A stretch of DNA of 64,000 nucleotides from Proteromonas lacertae (GCA_002245135.1 NGBS01000329.1:1-64000); one strand, 5' to 3'. Positions 20,462-33,566 are shown, numbered from the stretch's first letter. Program-made: numbers and translations. The notes: generated by a model from the letters alone, not told the origin.

Positions 20462-21632
20462 ATGGCAATTAGAACTGTGTTTAATAAAACAGCTAGAAGC
20501 ATGGTGTGTGATGCTATAACCGAAGAGTACGAAGATAATCCCAAAGATTACGATAATCTGCCTTCTGCATCTTCTAGAAAAACTCTTCCTGTTATAACAG
20601 AACCAAATAATAAACACCATATGAGCAGAGGATATTCAAATAAATCTTTACCGTATTTAAAAGTGTTTATTATTTTGTAGTGTAAATCAGAACGTAAGAA
20701 ATGTGATTTGCGATAAAAGATCATCCTTTAATTGTGTCCAACCTGAGAATATGGTTTCTTTGAATAAAATCGATTCTTGTGATTCGAAAGCTACAGATTT
20801 ACGTTCTTCAGGAACAGTATCTCGATCTGAAATGCGATCTTCCAACACTTTAATATCAGTAAGTATTCAAAGTAAAAGAATTTTCGTCAAAACTCCTCGT
20901 ACAGCAAGAGATATAGCTGCCATGAAGATAACATCATTTATAAGACTACTAGGTGAATTAAATCGATTTCAAAAAATAGAAGCCAATCGAATAGATTCAA
21001 GGAATGTTTTAATTTATGAAATAGATGAAGAAGTTGAATTTGTATTTGATCAATTAATGTTAGCTCCAAAGAAAGAGTATAATAAAATAATAAAACAGTG
21101 TTTTAAAGAATTGAGGGAGTTAACAAACAAATTAAAAACACTTCCTTATGGTGATGAAAATGTTCCCAAAATTTTGAAGTTGTTATTCACAATGTGGCTT
21201 AATTCTGATCAATTCTTTATGAATTATAACGAATGGTTTTGTTTAATGAATTTTTTATATGATAATTTAAACATTAACACAATTGTACAGAATCAGTTGC
21301 TGCAGATCGATCATGAACGAAATAAACAGTTGAGTTTGGATGATTTTTATATGTGGTTTGATTCATACTTTCAACCTGCAAAGAAAACAAAATATACCAA
21401 AATGATGGAGAAGTTAACTGGAATAGATGCTTATTATCAAAATGGTGGTGATGATTATCCTTTCGTAAATTATTTTAAATTTAAATTACACACACTATTT
21501 AAGAAAGAAAAACTAGAAAGTTTTGATAGATGTAATCCTCCACTATTCCTTTGTAAAAAATGTGGTTATAATTACTCTGATCCTCGGAAAGTTTTGAAAC
21601 ACATTAAACTAAGACATCACCAACATAAATAG
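20462..21632 (+). CDS. Protein with EF-hand-like segment and C2H2 zinc finger, unknown function
   Basis: About 380 residues from two exons; the intron is 20,653-20,680 (28 nt) and joins SLP to VNQNVRN. The N-terminal 110 residues are Ser-rich and probably disordered. The middle is helical (FLYDNLNINTIVQNQLLQID). Near residue 285 the string IDHERNKQLSLDDFYMWF has the D-x-E-x-N spacing and trailing Asp of an EF-hand-like loop, although it is imperfect. The C-terminus carries one C2H2 finger (CKKCGYN, then HIKLRHH). A neighbour at 21,856 and a gene at 60,594 have a similar helical layout, so the three may belong to one family. No specific function can be assigned. Confidence 0.7.
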
Positions 21633-21776
21633 ATTTTGCATATTGTATTTATTACTTGTTCTATTTTGCTGTGTGTTTGGTTGAGTATGTTATATATGAT
21701 ATTGCGTCAAAGAAAACTCATTGTATCTTCTAAAATTATGAAAAATGTTTTCAACGTCGTTTCATCATTTTAATAT

Positions 21777-21806
21777 GGGTTAGGGTTAGGGTTAGGGTTA
21801 GGGTTA
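21777..21806 (+). repeat. Interstitial telomeric repeat (GGGTTA)5
   Basis: Five perfect GGGTTA units lie between two genes. They are bordered by short direct repeats: AACGTCGTTTCA at 21,753-21,764 and 21,817-21,828, and CATAGACGCT at 21,807-21,816 and 21,829-21,838. TTAGGG is the telomere unit of many eukaryotes, so this tract may be an internalised telomere fragment or a repair scar. It is too short to be a chromosome end, and genes continue on both sides. Confidence 0.9.
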
Positions 21807-21855
21807 CATAGACGCTAACGTCGTTTCACATAGACGCTCTATTTTACATCATTAA

Positions 21856-23046
21856 ATGGCTAGTAATGATCAACTAGAACTTTATGTATGGTTACACTTA
21901 AATATTTTCTTTTAGAATGATAGATTTGCACTTTATAATACTAAACTGTTTGATAAGAAGCATTCACTGTTGTTTGCACTAAATGAAACAAACTTGAGGA
22001 TAGCTAAACTGTTGTTATGTATGTATTGAAGTATTTATTTTTTGAACTAGTAAACAATGAAGAAATCTCACATATACAATACTATTACTTACATTTATGG
22101 AATAAAGGTGATAGAAGGAAACATTTGAGTGTAAGAACAATAATTTCAGAAATTGGGGTAAAATATTCACCATATATAAATCTGTTTTTCAATAATTGCA
22201 GTATTAATAAACTAATATTTATTATTTTAATATTAAAATAGATGATACCATACAAGTACATAATTTCTTAGCATTTGTTTTGTTGTTTGGTTTATTTGAT
22301 CTTGAGTCGATTATGTACATCTTATTAGTAGCATCTGGAATTCATAGTAACATTATAATTACTGAAGTATAAATATATAGAATATATAAAAATTCAAATA
22401 GGATCAAATAACTAGTTTTCTCAATCTTTTAACAGCAAATAAAGTCATAAACGATGTAATTAATTGTTGGTTAGTTGTTGCAGCACGTGATTCAACAGGT
22501 CATATATCCATCAGTTCATTTATACAAATGATCAGCACAACACTTGATGAAGATATACGACAAATAAAAGGAGTAATTCAAGAAAAAATAATTACATTAA
22601 ATTATGTTAAAAAAATATTAAACAGGAAATATTATTATTATTACTATTATAATGATTTTAATAGTGTTAAAGTGAATTACGTAAATAGAAAGTGTTTATA
22701 TTTGAATGATATTTTTACTAGAATATTTTCAAATTCAAGATCAACTTTATCTTATGATTATTATATTGACACTGAAAATAGTGTAACTGATTTTTATAAA
22801 AGGACAATGATATGTATGAGAAACGAATATATTTCTAATATCAGACCATATCGTGAAAGGTCCTCGTATTTATTAATTCACAAAAATCAAATGAGATTTT
22901 CAAGGAATAAATCTTTAGAGACAATTCAAACGAGAAATATAAACCTTTCATCAGTTAAGAATATTTATTCTACTAATCCAATAGATGTAAAGTCATCAAT
23001 ATATATTTTAAAGTCAAGTAAACTAGAAGATGATTTAGATGTTTAG
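21856..23046 (+). CDS. EF-hand-like helical protein, unknown function
   Basis: Five exons joined by four introns of about 31, 32, 41 and 36 nt, all starting GTAT and ending TAG, give about 350 residues. The first exon is MASNDQLELY. The middle reads FLAFVLLFGLFDLESIMYIL and WLVVAARDSTGHISISSFIQM, the latter resembling an EF-hand loop followed by its second helix. The C-terminal third is basic and Tyr/Ser/Asn-rich (a run of seven Tyr near 22,635) and ends in SSKLEDDLDV. It follows the 20,462 gene in the same direction with the telomeric tract between them. I do not recognise a family; a tandem relationship to that gene is suggested by the layout only. Confidence 0.65.
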
Positions 23047-23185
23047 GATATTGTTTTATTTAGATGATTATGATATTTATTAATTGATTTATTTCATTTT
23101 TTAAAATGTTATTTATTGTTATAAAAATAATACCCCAACTAAAAACACATTTACTCGAATCAAATCGCATTAATTTGTTTCAATT

Positions 23186-24166
23186 TTATGCTTTGTTAGT
23201 CCATACTCTGATGACATTATCAGTGTAACCACTGTATAATGTTGAACCATCATGTGTCCAAGCTAAACTAATACAATATGGAATAAATCCTTTCTTTGCT
23301 GGAGCTTTGAATTTTGGTCTTAAATTATCAACACATTGCTTATTTTCTAAATCCCAAATCTTGATTTCCTTCTCAGTAGCAGCACATAACCAATATTTAA
23401 CTGGAGAGAATACTAAGGAGTAGATTGTTGAATTAGCATTCAATTCATACAATTTCTTTCCTTCATTTAAGTCCCATAACATAGCAATACCGTCTTTACC
23501 TCCACTAGCACATAATGAACCATCTGGTGAGATTGTAACACAGTTTACATATCCGTTATGTCCAACTAAGTTGTTAACTAAACTGCATTCATTCTTATCT
23601 AAGATATGCATATTCCATACTTTTACTAATTTATCCCAACCACATGATACAACACGTGAGATGTTAGCATTGGGTGAGAAGACTACACAAGAAATCCAAT
23701 CGGAATGTCCATCTTTTTCAATTGTGTAGACTAATCTACCTAATGTATTCCATACACGGATTGTCTTATCTCTACCAGCTGAGACAATTTGTCTGTTGTC
23801 TGGACTGAAAGCTACACTTAATACATCCTTGGTGTGTCCAATGAATCTGTTTCTGGTTACACCAGTGCTTAATTCCCATAATCTTAAAGTTCCATCCCAA
23901 CTTCCTGATAAAGCGTATTGTCCATCAGAAGAAATTACAACATCTTCTACAAAGTGGGAATGACCATGTAAACTTCTGACTGGTTTACCGTAGCTGATTC
24001 CATCTACTTCATCATATTCACTTGATGCATCTGGTTCAATATTCCAGATAAGTAAAGTCTTATCTCTTGAAGCAGATACAACCATGTTTGGGTTTTGGGC
24101 AGTGGTAGCAATAGCTGTTACCCATCCATTATGACCTTTTAAAGATCCAGCGAGTTGGAGAGACAT
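23186..24166 (-). CDS. RACK1: RACK1, seven-bladed WD40 scaffold of the 40S ribosome
   Basis: An intron-free 326-residue protein consisting entirely of WD repeats (for example [40 protein letters not shown]). The Gly-His and Trp-Asp pairs are regularly spaced and the length matches RACK1/Gbeta-like proteins. The opening [19 protein letters not shown] is typical. RACK1 sits on the 40S head near the mRNA exit and also docks kinases. This is the most conserved gene of the window. It differs from its neighbours in lacking introns, as expected for a highly expressed gene. No TCAAGC element was seen upstream. Confidence 0.97.
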   Translation of the reverse strand: MSLQLAGSLKGHNGWVTAIATTAQNPNMVVSASRDKTLLIWNIEPDASSEYDEVDGISYGKPVRSLHGHSHFVEDVVISSDGQYALSGSWDGTLRLWELSTGVTRNRFIGHTKDVLSVAFSPDNRQIVSAGRDKTIRVWNTLGRLVYTIEKDGHSDWISCVVFSPNANISRVVSCGWDKLVKVWNMHILDKNECSLVNNLVGHNGYVNCVTISPDGSLCASGGKDGIAMLWDLNEGKKLYELNANSTIYSLVFSPVKYWLCAATEKEIKIWDLENKQCVDNLRPKFKAPAKKGFIPYCISLAWTHDGSTLYSGYTDNVIRVWTNKA

Positions 24167-24426
24167 GATCTATACAAAAATATTATTAAATTCATTCTAA
24201 TAATAAGTAGGATTGAAAGAAAATAAGAAACAACAAAAAGTGATTGAGTTATACGTGATTGAAACAAAAAATGCAAAATTAATTAATTCGGTGAATTTTA
24301 ATAAGGTTTTCTGAGAAAATCATTTCCAAAAATTGATTCGTTTCTGTATTATTTTAAAATCAAAAACAACAACATATCAGTAAGAATGGATGATATAGAG
24401 AATAGAATCTCAATAGATGAGATAAA

Positions 24427-27400
24427 CTACATCATTTCAACTTGGTTTTGACATCCTTCTCCACTAAACCCATCAAAACATTCACAAACACCTGTATTGT
24501 AGTTGCAAATACCTCTTCCACTACAATCTCGATGTTCGTCATTTCCATTCATGTTTGTTGCTTCTTCTGGATCTTTATCAGAAGGACATTCAATTAAACT
24601 ACAATCATATCCACGATGTCTTTTATCACATAAACATCCATATACTTGATCATCAAATGTTAATGTCTTTTTAACACCATTCTCAGTATATTCACTTTCA
24701 TGTTTATTTCCAAATCCTTCATATGAATTACTCAATTCATCATTTGATAATAATTCACTCAATGCAACACATCGACCATTTCCATTACAATTATTTGGAC
24801 AATCTAATCTTTGACAAGCACTTCCACTAAATCCATCAAAACATTTACAAACACCTGTTGTTCTATCACATTCTCCTTGTCCACTACATTCTAATGAACT
24901 ATGAACTGATTTTTCATTTTCAAATACTATTGTTAATGGAGTTGATGGAACTGCAGCTAATGATCGAGAATTACTAAATAATGATCTTAATCTTGAAATA
25001 CCTACTCGTTTGTTTAAGAATATTTCAAATTTATTACTATTAGTTGGTTTTACTTTTATGATTTGAGTTGATATTGAAGAAGATCCTTGTTTAAATATCA
25101 TTGTTGTTCCAGGTACTATTAATTTCTTTATTCCATCAGTTATTAAAGATGGAGGATAAGCAATTGAGGGAGATTCATCATTATCCAATTTGCCTATATT
25201 AATTTTATCTTTATCATCACCTTCATCTTCTTTGTCAGTTAATAATTTTATTCCTAATATTTGAGTTATACTTCCATCTTCACTTTTTATTATCTCATTT
25301 GAATTTTCTTCAATATTTCCATATTTACCATAATAATATTCATCACCTTCTTTTCTTACCAAATCTTTTAAATCACTGTTTTCAATATCAATTACTTTTC
25401 CATTAGAATCAGTTAATAAGTGACATACATCATCTGGAGATGGTTTATTTTCACCAGTAAATTTGAACGTAATATCTTTATTACCTTCACCACCTACAGC
25501 AATATCAACATTTTTGTATATTGAAACTTTTATATTATTTCCCTTATCATCTGGATTATAACAGGCAAAACTTACTGAAGATGATTTTGTCAAATCAAAT
25601 CTAATTACATCAAATATTGCTTTATATCCTTTCCATTGTAATATATCACTAACATAATTATTTGAAGCTAATTTCAATGGGTTAAAGAATGTCATATCAT
25701 TTCTTTCAGATATTATTTCATCACAACTCATATCTTGAAGATAATAAGCATCAGTACTATCTTCAGGTGATGGTCTGTTTGTCATTGTATAATTAAACTG
25801 AATATAACTTGATCCATCACTACTATTATATGTTTTAACATCAATACTTCCTATTACTCCTTCTTTTGGTTCTTTTGCAGCATTAACATATTTACATTGA
25901 ACTTTTCCTCCTAATAATGGTAATTCACTTAATAATGAACCATAAAATCCTGTCACTTTATATAAATTATTATCAAGCGTTACTGTAGTGTCTATATTAG
26001 ATACTGATGTTGGAGATGCTATTTCTAATACTCCAGTTGGTGTATATTCACTTGGAATTGGAGGTGAATATTTGAATTTTCTAGTTCCATCACTTTTTAA
26101 TAATCTTGATTCAAATGATACTATTATGGCTTTATGATTATATTTTAACATTTTATCTTTATTTTCCACTTCGATTAATATTGTTTGACCAACTTTGAAA
26201 TATTCTAAATCATCATTTTGAATATCATCTTCTACTATTTGTATTATTGATTCTTTTTCATCAATTTTATTTTCCTTATTATCAAATGCAAATATTGGAA
26301 GACTATTATTGGATGCTTTTACTTCAATACCTGTTTCTGGCTTTTCATATTTACCATAATAATATTTAGTGTTATCTCCTTCTCCTTCTTTTCTGATATA
26401 ATTGCCTAAATCACTTTTTATCAAATCTTTAAATTCTATCTTTGATGCAACTGGTTTAGTAGGATCATTATTTTCAATTTTAGCTGCTAAATAACAAATA
26501 TCATCTTTTACTGGTTTTGGTTTTATATCTTCAGCTTTTGCACTATCAGGTTTAGGTATAGTAAACTTAACATTTTCATCACCAGCTGTCACTGTAACTC
26601 CAACACTTTCATATAATGTGATAATATCACCATCTGTTCCATTATAACATGCAAAATTCACTTTACTTTCAGTAGTTAATCCTGTTAATGTTTTATATCC
26701 TTTCCAGGTTAATTCTCCATCTGTGGCTATTTTCATTGGATTGTACATTGTATAATCTTTTCTCTTTAATGCAATACTATCACATTTCAATAGTGGAATA
26801 AGTTTTCCTTCTTCTTCTGATAATAAAACATAGCTAAAAGAAACAGCTTTTTCTTTATCAATGTCAATAGTTTCATATTTCTTTATATCAACTGATGTTG
26901 TTTTGGCATTATCACCTTCACCATAACTGCAAGTTAATATTCCTCCATAATTCTTATCTAATTGACTTATCAGTTTATCAGCTAAGTTATAAACAGCGTA
27001 ATAAATATTATTTTCTTCTTTCTTTGCATAAGGTTTTGTATTTTTTGATGAGTCAAATGAATGTAATTTAATATATGGTAATACAATATCACCTTTTGAG
27101 ATGTTATTTGATTCAATTTTTATTTTTATACTTGCATCTCCTAATTGACGCAATACACTTGCCTTATCTTCTTTAATTGTTACTTCAACTTCTCTTAGCT
27201 TTCCATTATTGTAAACATCAACATAAACAACTCTACCTTCTGGAAATACATTTGAATAAGCATCATCAATTGTGAGGGTTGTTTCTTCAGCTACAGCAAC
27301 ACAATTTTTATCAGTAGTTGCTATTACAGCATATCCATTACTATCAAACCCAGTTGCAGTGTATTTACCTAATTTATAACCATCTTTATCAACATTAACA

Positions 27401-28524
27401 TAATTTATCAATTCAGTTTGTTCTATATTTATTGGTACTAAATCACCACTCATTATAACATAGCATATATCACCAGAAGCAACTGCAGGATCTACTCCAG
27501 TAAATGTAAATACTAAATTAGTATTCTTTCCATCATCTGTATATGTTCAATTAACTTTATCATAAATGGAAATTGGAGGTGGAGTAAGTGAACCAGTTTT
27601 GGGAGGAGTATAACATGCAAATTTAAAACCTTCTCTTTCATATACTTTTCCTTCTAACCTTCTTCTTCTTTGAGTATTAGAACTATCTTCAACTTTATCA
27701 CCTTCACCACCACTTCCTCCATCACTACCACCACCTTCACCTTTATTTTCACCATCAATATCACTAGGTTTAGTGGTGGTAGTTGGTTCTTCTTCTTGTT
27801 TCACTTCTTCCAATAATCCTAATTCTTTGAATATTTTACCATAATAATTCCATGTTAATGTTGAACTACCAGTTAATCTTCTTCTATTTCCTCCTGCTGG
27901 ATCTGGTGTTCTTTCTGTAATAACCTTATCGTAATAAACCATTGTTGTTCTTTTGGATTTTACACTACTACATGTTACTTTAGCAGCATCAGTAATTTTA
28001 GATTGAAATTTAACATAAGCTGTGGTTTTATCAGCAGATAAACCTAAAACTTCAACTTCTTCATCATTTCTATCAGCTTTAGCAGTTTCAACAATGTTAC
28101 ATTTAACAATACCACCCATTCTAGGCATAGTCTTCATCAATTCATACACTCCACTCACTTTCCATATCAAATCATTACCCAACTTAGAATCTTTAACAAT
28201 TTGAATTTCAACTACTGATAATTCTCTCTTTTTACTTTCTACATACTCATCCAACTCACGATAATCAGGTCGGTAGTAACTGCCACTACTCACTGGGTAT
28301 TTACTCGAAACTAAGCTAAAAGGGTTACCTTCACCACATTTTAATAATGAACAGTCACTTCCAGTGTAACTCTTACCATCACCTATACCAATGTTATCGA
28401 AACAAACACAATTGTTAGCAACACACTTACCATGACTGTTACAGTTGTTTGGACATACTGACAATGTCACAATTACGATAATACTAAGAATTATCAAACT
28501 CAAGTATCTCTTGCTCTCTTTCAT
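24427..28524 (-). CDS. Large secreted EGF-repeat protein with one in-frame TGA
   Basis: One reading frame of 1,365 codons from the ATG at 28,524 to a TAG at 24,427, interrupted only by TGA at 27,547-27,549. A signal peptide (YLSLIILSIIVIVTLSVC) leads into an EGF-like unit (CPNNCNSHGKCV ... NCVCF). The middle contains three related 250-350-residue modules sharing phrases such as TWNYYGK/TWKGYK and FACYTPP/FACYNGT/FACYNPD. The C-terminus has further EGF units (CSGQGECDRTTGVCKCFDGF, CSGRGICNYNTGVCECFDGF). No membrane anchor follows, so it is probably secreted or cell-wall associated. The TGA falls in the module where the sister copies have Val or Ile (YDKVN before, TYTDDGK after). It could be a nonsense mutation, a sequencing error or readthrough. 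Confidence 0.8.
27547..27549 (-). other. In-frame TGA inside the EGF-protein gene
   Basis: The codon reads TGA on the minus strand and is followed by ACA. The frames before and after are the same, with no splice signals nearby that would remove it and keep frame. It is the only in-frame TGA I found in an otherwise intact conserved gene of the window. Confidence 0.8.
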
Positions 28525-28704
28525 TCAAAGATTGAAATGAGAAAATCTTTTGGTAATTGACATGTAATTCAATTTACCAATTTACCAAAAATTATCTCCT
28601 TTTTCATTTTTCATAAACAAATTATATTTTAAAAATAGATTTCAATTTATATAAAAAATAAAAGCAAAGATTAAGTCATTTTCATTACATAACAATCATT
28701 TCTT

Positions 28705-31700
28705 TTAGTCTTCTAAATACATTTGATAATCAGCTGCAAACTTCTCTATCTTGGTATTCTTCTTCTCATCTTTAAATCCAATATAGTATTCTTTACGACC
28801 TACACGACTTTCTTTCATCTCCTTTATATCACAACGACCTTCTAAATTCAAGTCTTCATCAAAATAGTAACCTTTCAAATTTGGAACATATTTCATGTGA
28901 TTTCGACTGAACTATTTATAAAAAATAAATATTATAATATACTGGAGCTGATAAATTCTTGGGTGGAGCTTTGTAGTATTTATTGGGTAATAATCGAACA
29001 ATATATTCATTCTTTTCTTTATAGATTCCAACTACTTCACCTAATACATGTAATTTCACATCAACTTTATCACCAATCTCATAAATTACTTTATCTTTAT
29101 TTACACGAACTCTCTCTTCTTCAATACATTTGAAATATTGAGTTTTATTATTAATCATACTAGTTATGGCATAATAATGATCATAAGTTACAGAATGAAC
29201 TTTACCTACATCCCATTTGTCAGTTATTAAAAATTCGATCTCTTCTCCACAATGATATTTTGCTGTACTTGGACGTAATAATTTCATTTGATTTCCATCT
29301 TTACGATATACTACACTTCGTAAATGATCGAATTTTATATCATAAGTCTTATCAATACAGTGATAGTTGATTATTATTCCTTCATCACTATCATGATATT
29401 TTATTGTATCACCAATATCAAATCCACGTTTCTCATGGATTAATTCAAAGTTTTCACTACTTATATCTTCATAATAATGACCATTATTTAAATGAACACT
29501 ATATTTATCTTCTTCTTCATTCAATTTACAAATTTCACCTTCTGTTCCATCTTCATTGAATAATACTTTATCTCCAATCTCAAATAAGTTTTCTCTCAAG
29601 TTGTAGTATGGATAAACATCATTATATTTACTTTCATAATACATTTTATCATCGAAAAAGATTCCGAATTTTATACTACAAAATGCATCATATAAAATCT
29701 CATTGATTGTACCTTTGTAATAATTTCCATCATACCATTTACTAACCACTTTATCACCAACTTTATAATCAAAATTATATTTTAATCGAATTGAATTTAA
29801 TTCAATATCTTCTAATTCAGTCTTGTTGGTTGTCATTATTGTATAATTATCTTCATTCTTCCAATGAGTGATTTTACCTTCTTCACATTCACCTCGATTA
29901 TCAACCACATATACTTCTCGTTCTTTTACATATTCACACACTTCAATTATACTGTCTGGAACATCACTCATTAAGTAATCATTACTTAAGATTATATCAT
30001 AACCTTTTCTGGAATAATCAACAATATGACCTGTAAAGGTTAAATCTTCAGTTACATGAATTAATACTTGAAGTAACAAAGGTAATTTCTTATTTAAATA
30101 AGGATGAACATTTAGCCAATGTACTTTTATTAACATATTATTCTCATCTGCTCGAATTAAATCATTATCTTCATCTTCACCATGGCAATGTTGAATAAAT
30201 GTTCCTGTTTTCCATTGACTTTTATAACTCACACTTTCATCACAATATACTACTTTATCATTCTCATTTAATACTGAAGCAAAGGAAACACGAGCTGGGA
30301 AGAAATCTTGATTTTTATATTCAAATTCTACTAATTCATTGTTATTACAGTTGTTATAACCAATTATCTTACCATTTACAAATGAGTATTTATTACCTTT
30401 CTTTGATTCTAAGAAACAAGGGAATTTGGAACAATGTAATCTTCGGCGAACATATACTACATCTTGAATATTATAATTTGCACCTTTACCACGCTTATTT
30501 CGAATTGGACTATTAGCTGGAGATGGATAAATTTCATCTTCACCAAAATCTTCAGTATTTGGTATTAATTCACTGATTGGAACATTGTTGATTACATAAT
30601 TATTATTACAATTCAATTTTACATAGAATTTATCAATATTGATAATTTGACATAAACAGAAATTCTTTCCTAATTTTACTAATACTTTATCACCAATTAC
30701 ATATTGTTGTTTAGCTTTCAATGATCTGTTGGTTGTTGATAATGAAGCAGTTAAGGAGGCAGTTAAACTTTCATCACATTGTAATTCAATTGATTCTTTC
30801 TTTATTGATTCTTCTAATTTTGGATTAGCACATAATTCAATATCATCTTTCTCTACACAGAAATCATATTCTCCATTCTCAAATGTTATATTGTAAGTAC
30901 CATCTTCATTAATTCCATTGATTATACCTTTTGTCTTGTCTAATGCAATCTCATGTAAGTATTCTTTACTTTCTTTCTTTATTACATCATATGGTTCAAA
31001 CAATAACAACTCAAAGTGTTCTGGATCATGTACCTTTGTAATAAATGCATTACTTTTATATTTTTCATCATAGATTATATCACCAACACAAAAACCTTTT
31101 TGACCTTTCTTTCTTCTATCATATCGATGAACTTTTACATAACGATCTACTTCGTTTTGAATTCGCTCTTTCTTTTCATTGTAAGTCTTTAAGGTTAAGA
31201 TTCCTAATTGGATATCTTGAGCTAATTCTTTCAACATCTCATTTACTACCATTCTTTCAGCATGTTGTAATTTATATTCATCTAATATCTTTTTCATCTT
31301 TTCAATAAAAGCAGTTCCAATAAAAGCGATGTAGTTCTGTTCTAATTGTTTATAAGCTTCAATGAATTTGTTTAAACTCTTGTTCTTAGCAAGGAAATCT
31401 CCATACGATTTTACATCTATTGCCGAATTCTCTTTAGCATAAGTTTTTCTAGATAATTAGAAATTAAAAGGAAATTTATATACAATAAATCTTCGATTCT
31501 TATCTTCAATTGTGGTATGACAAAATCATATACTGCGTTGTAGAACTAAGAGATAGTAAGATGAAAAATACATCGATAGAATTCTTTATTTCAGTCAATC
31601 TAGCACATTCGTCAACGTACTCTTTAACAGTCAAGAACTCGCCTTGCTCTTCTGCTTTGTAGTCAATTGGAATATGTGGATATAATCCAATTGTTGGATT

Positions 31701-31898
31701 TAACTCGGTGTACTGGTACAACCATGCAAATGTATTGGCATTAATCATCAAATAGCTCCATCTTTGAGAAACAAACTTCTGTGCAACCTTGTAATAAACA
31801 TACCTATCAACTAAACTGGAATATTCATACCAAATTTCTTCATATTCTTTCTTTGCTTTCTTTAAATCTCTAATTGGAATAATGTCAGAAGCATCCAT
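28705..31898 (-). CDS. Protein with repeated SH3/Tudor-like modules (about 1,030 aa)
   Basis: Four exons. Introns of 26 nt (after KNSID), 35 nt (inside EDLLKTYAKEN) and 31 nt (after NLSAP) fuse three open stretches into one chain. The first 230 residues are helical and charged, with a probable coiled coil (KMKKILDEYKLQHAERM). From there to about residue 960 the chain is a series of 60-90-residue modules opening with GD-x-V/I: GDIIYDEKYKSN, GDKVLVKLGKNF, GDKVVSKWYDGNYYKG, GDKVLFNEDGTEG, GDTIKYHDSDEG, GDKVDVKLHVLG. Each is followed by Gly-x-Ile and beta-rich sequence. The pattern resembles SH3-like, Tudor, KOW or Mib/Herc2 barrels. I cannot choose between these, so the ligand is unknown. It may bind modified protein tails or act as a scaffold. 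Confidence 0.75.
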
Positions 31899-32070
31899 AT
31901 TCGTTATAATTGAAATCAGAAATATGTCGTTATTTTACTGAACTCAAGCTTCAAACGGCGATTTTTTTGAATTTTGAATTTTTGGATGTTACAAACTCAG
32001 AAATCCTTGATTTTGTCTTTCATTTTTGGACTATGCACATTAATGACCTATTTTAGTCTGTACATAATGA

Positions 32071-32913
32071 ATGTCGATAGAAGAGTCGAGTATAATTACC
32101 TATTACTCTGATAGAATATTAGTTCCACCAGAAAATGATGAAAATAAAGAAGGTTTCCATTTTGCTTTTTGTTGGATTCATATTATATATAAACTATCCA
32201 GTTTTAAGGAAATCGTTGGAGAAGGTAGAAAATATTACAAAACTATAAGAAAAGCAATGAAACTATGCATAAAAGCAGAATTATATCACAACATATTTGA
32301 ATTTTGTTTCTATTTAGGATTAATGACTTACTGTTACTCTACACTCACTCCAGATAAATTTCCATTAGGTTTAAAAGGCTTAAAAATCGGACTGTACGCT
32401 TTATCTTCAATTTTATTAACAGGATTAGCATCAAACAGAATGGTTAACCATATATTAAAACCAAATACTCACGATATAATTAAAGTATTGCCAGTACTGT
32501 ATTTATCAACATTATGCTATTGGCTTTCATTTGCAGTTCTTTGTATCATATTAATGATTGTATTTAAGCGAATCTACACACCAAACTTTTGGCCTTCTAG
32601 AAAATGGAGAGATTTTCCTCAAGCAATTGGAAATTATAAATTATTTCCATTTACTGCATCTCTATTGGTAGTTCTAGTTTGTTTTTCTTTTCTATTTTTA
32701 CCTGAAATGAAATTCTTAATTGAAGGATTATATTTATTGCAAGGTTGTTATTTGTTTATGTGTTTTATAATTGTAATGATTGAGCTGTTCCCTGAAGCGT
32801 TTAAATATAATATCGATAAATATAATGAGAGAGTAGAAGAATTGAAAAAAGAGGAAGAAGAAAAGAAAGAGAAAAAGATGAAGAAAGAGAAAAAGAAACA
32901 GAAAACTGAATAA
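32071..32913 (+). CDS. Multi-spanning membrane protein with Lys/Glu-rich tail
   Basis: A 280-residue intron-free protein. Hydrophobic segments near residues 85-100, 112-124, 143-168, 195-213 and 221-242 suggest about five membrane passes (for example YLSTLCYWLSFAVLCIILMI). The C-terminal 35 residues are almost only Lys and Glu, beginning NERVEELKKEEEEKK, and should be cytosolic. Size and tail loosely resemble PEX11-type peroxisomal or other organelle membrane proteins, but I see no decisive motif. It is divergent from the SH3/Tudor-like gene, with 172 bp between starts. Function is unknown. Confidence 0.65.
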   Translation: MSIEESSIITYYSDRILVPPENDENKEGFHFAFCWIHIIYKLSSFKEIVGEGRKYYKTIRKAMKLCIKAELYHNIFEFCFYLGLMTYCYSTLTPDKFPLGLKGLKIGLYALSSILLTGLASNRMVNHILKPNTHDIIKVLPVLYLSTLCYWLSFAVLCIILMIVFKRIYTPNFWPSRKWRDFPQAIGNYKLFPFTASLLVVLVCFSFLFLPEMKFLIEGLYLLQGCYLFMCFIIVMIELFPEAFKYNIDKYNERVEELKKEEEEKKEKKMKKEKKKQKTE

Positions 32914-33298
32914 GTAAATGTATATAATATTCGTTATTTAATGAGATTATTTGTATTTATTGAGTAATTCGTTTTGATTTTGAAAAATACATAACAATGA
33001 AACTATACCATATGATTCGTTTGTTGTATATTTGACAATATCTTTAAGATATTCATATCCTCATTAATTGAAAAGAACTGATATTTCTCTCAAAATTAAT
33101 CCTAACCTATATTTATCCAATGTTCCTTATATGTGATCTTCATTTAACAATATAAATCTAATATTATCTAGAGATAATATCTTATTCTTTCAAAAAACAT
33201 CAAAACACAATTTACTTCTTTTATGACATTGACATATAGGTAGGCTTTGACATTATTGATTTGCTATTTAACTACATTCAAGGATTTGATTTTTTTTA
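32914..33298. other. Gap before the Tc1 element
   Basis: 385 bp of AT-rich sequence with no supported gene. It ends with the TA dinucleotide at 33,297-33,298 that forms the left half of the Tc1 target duplication. It was probably part of the upstream region of the SulP gene before the insertion. Confidence 0.5.
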
Positions 33299-33566
33299 CA
33301 GTGTTTTGCAACTTACTTATACAATATTTCATAATACTTATACGTAACGACATTTGTTGCAAAATAGATATACCACGTTGCATAACAAAAAAAAATCATT
33401 CATGCCATTGCATAACTATTATACCATTTTGCATATTACTTATACTTTTTATCAAGCCATTTCATATTACATATATATAATTGCAAAATAAATATACAAA
33501 TCTCAAGCCTTTTCAAGAATTTCTATTCTTTTATTATACAATGAGCTTATATTATGTTGATACAAC
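33299..33566 (+). repeat. Left 268-bp terminal inverted repeat of the Tc1 element
   Basis: Identical by eye to the complement of 34,836-35,103. It contains a second copy of the transposase start (ATG at 33,541) pointing inward. Confidence 0.92.
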
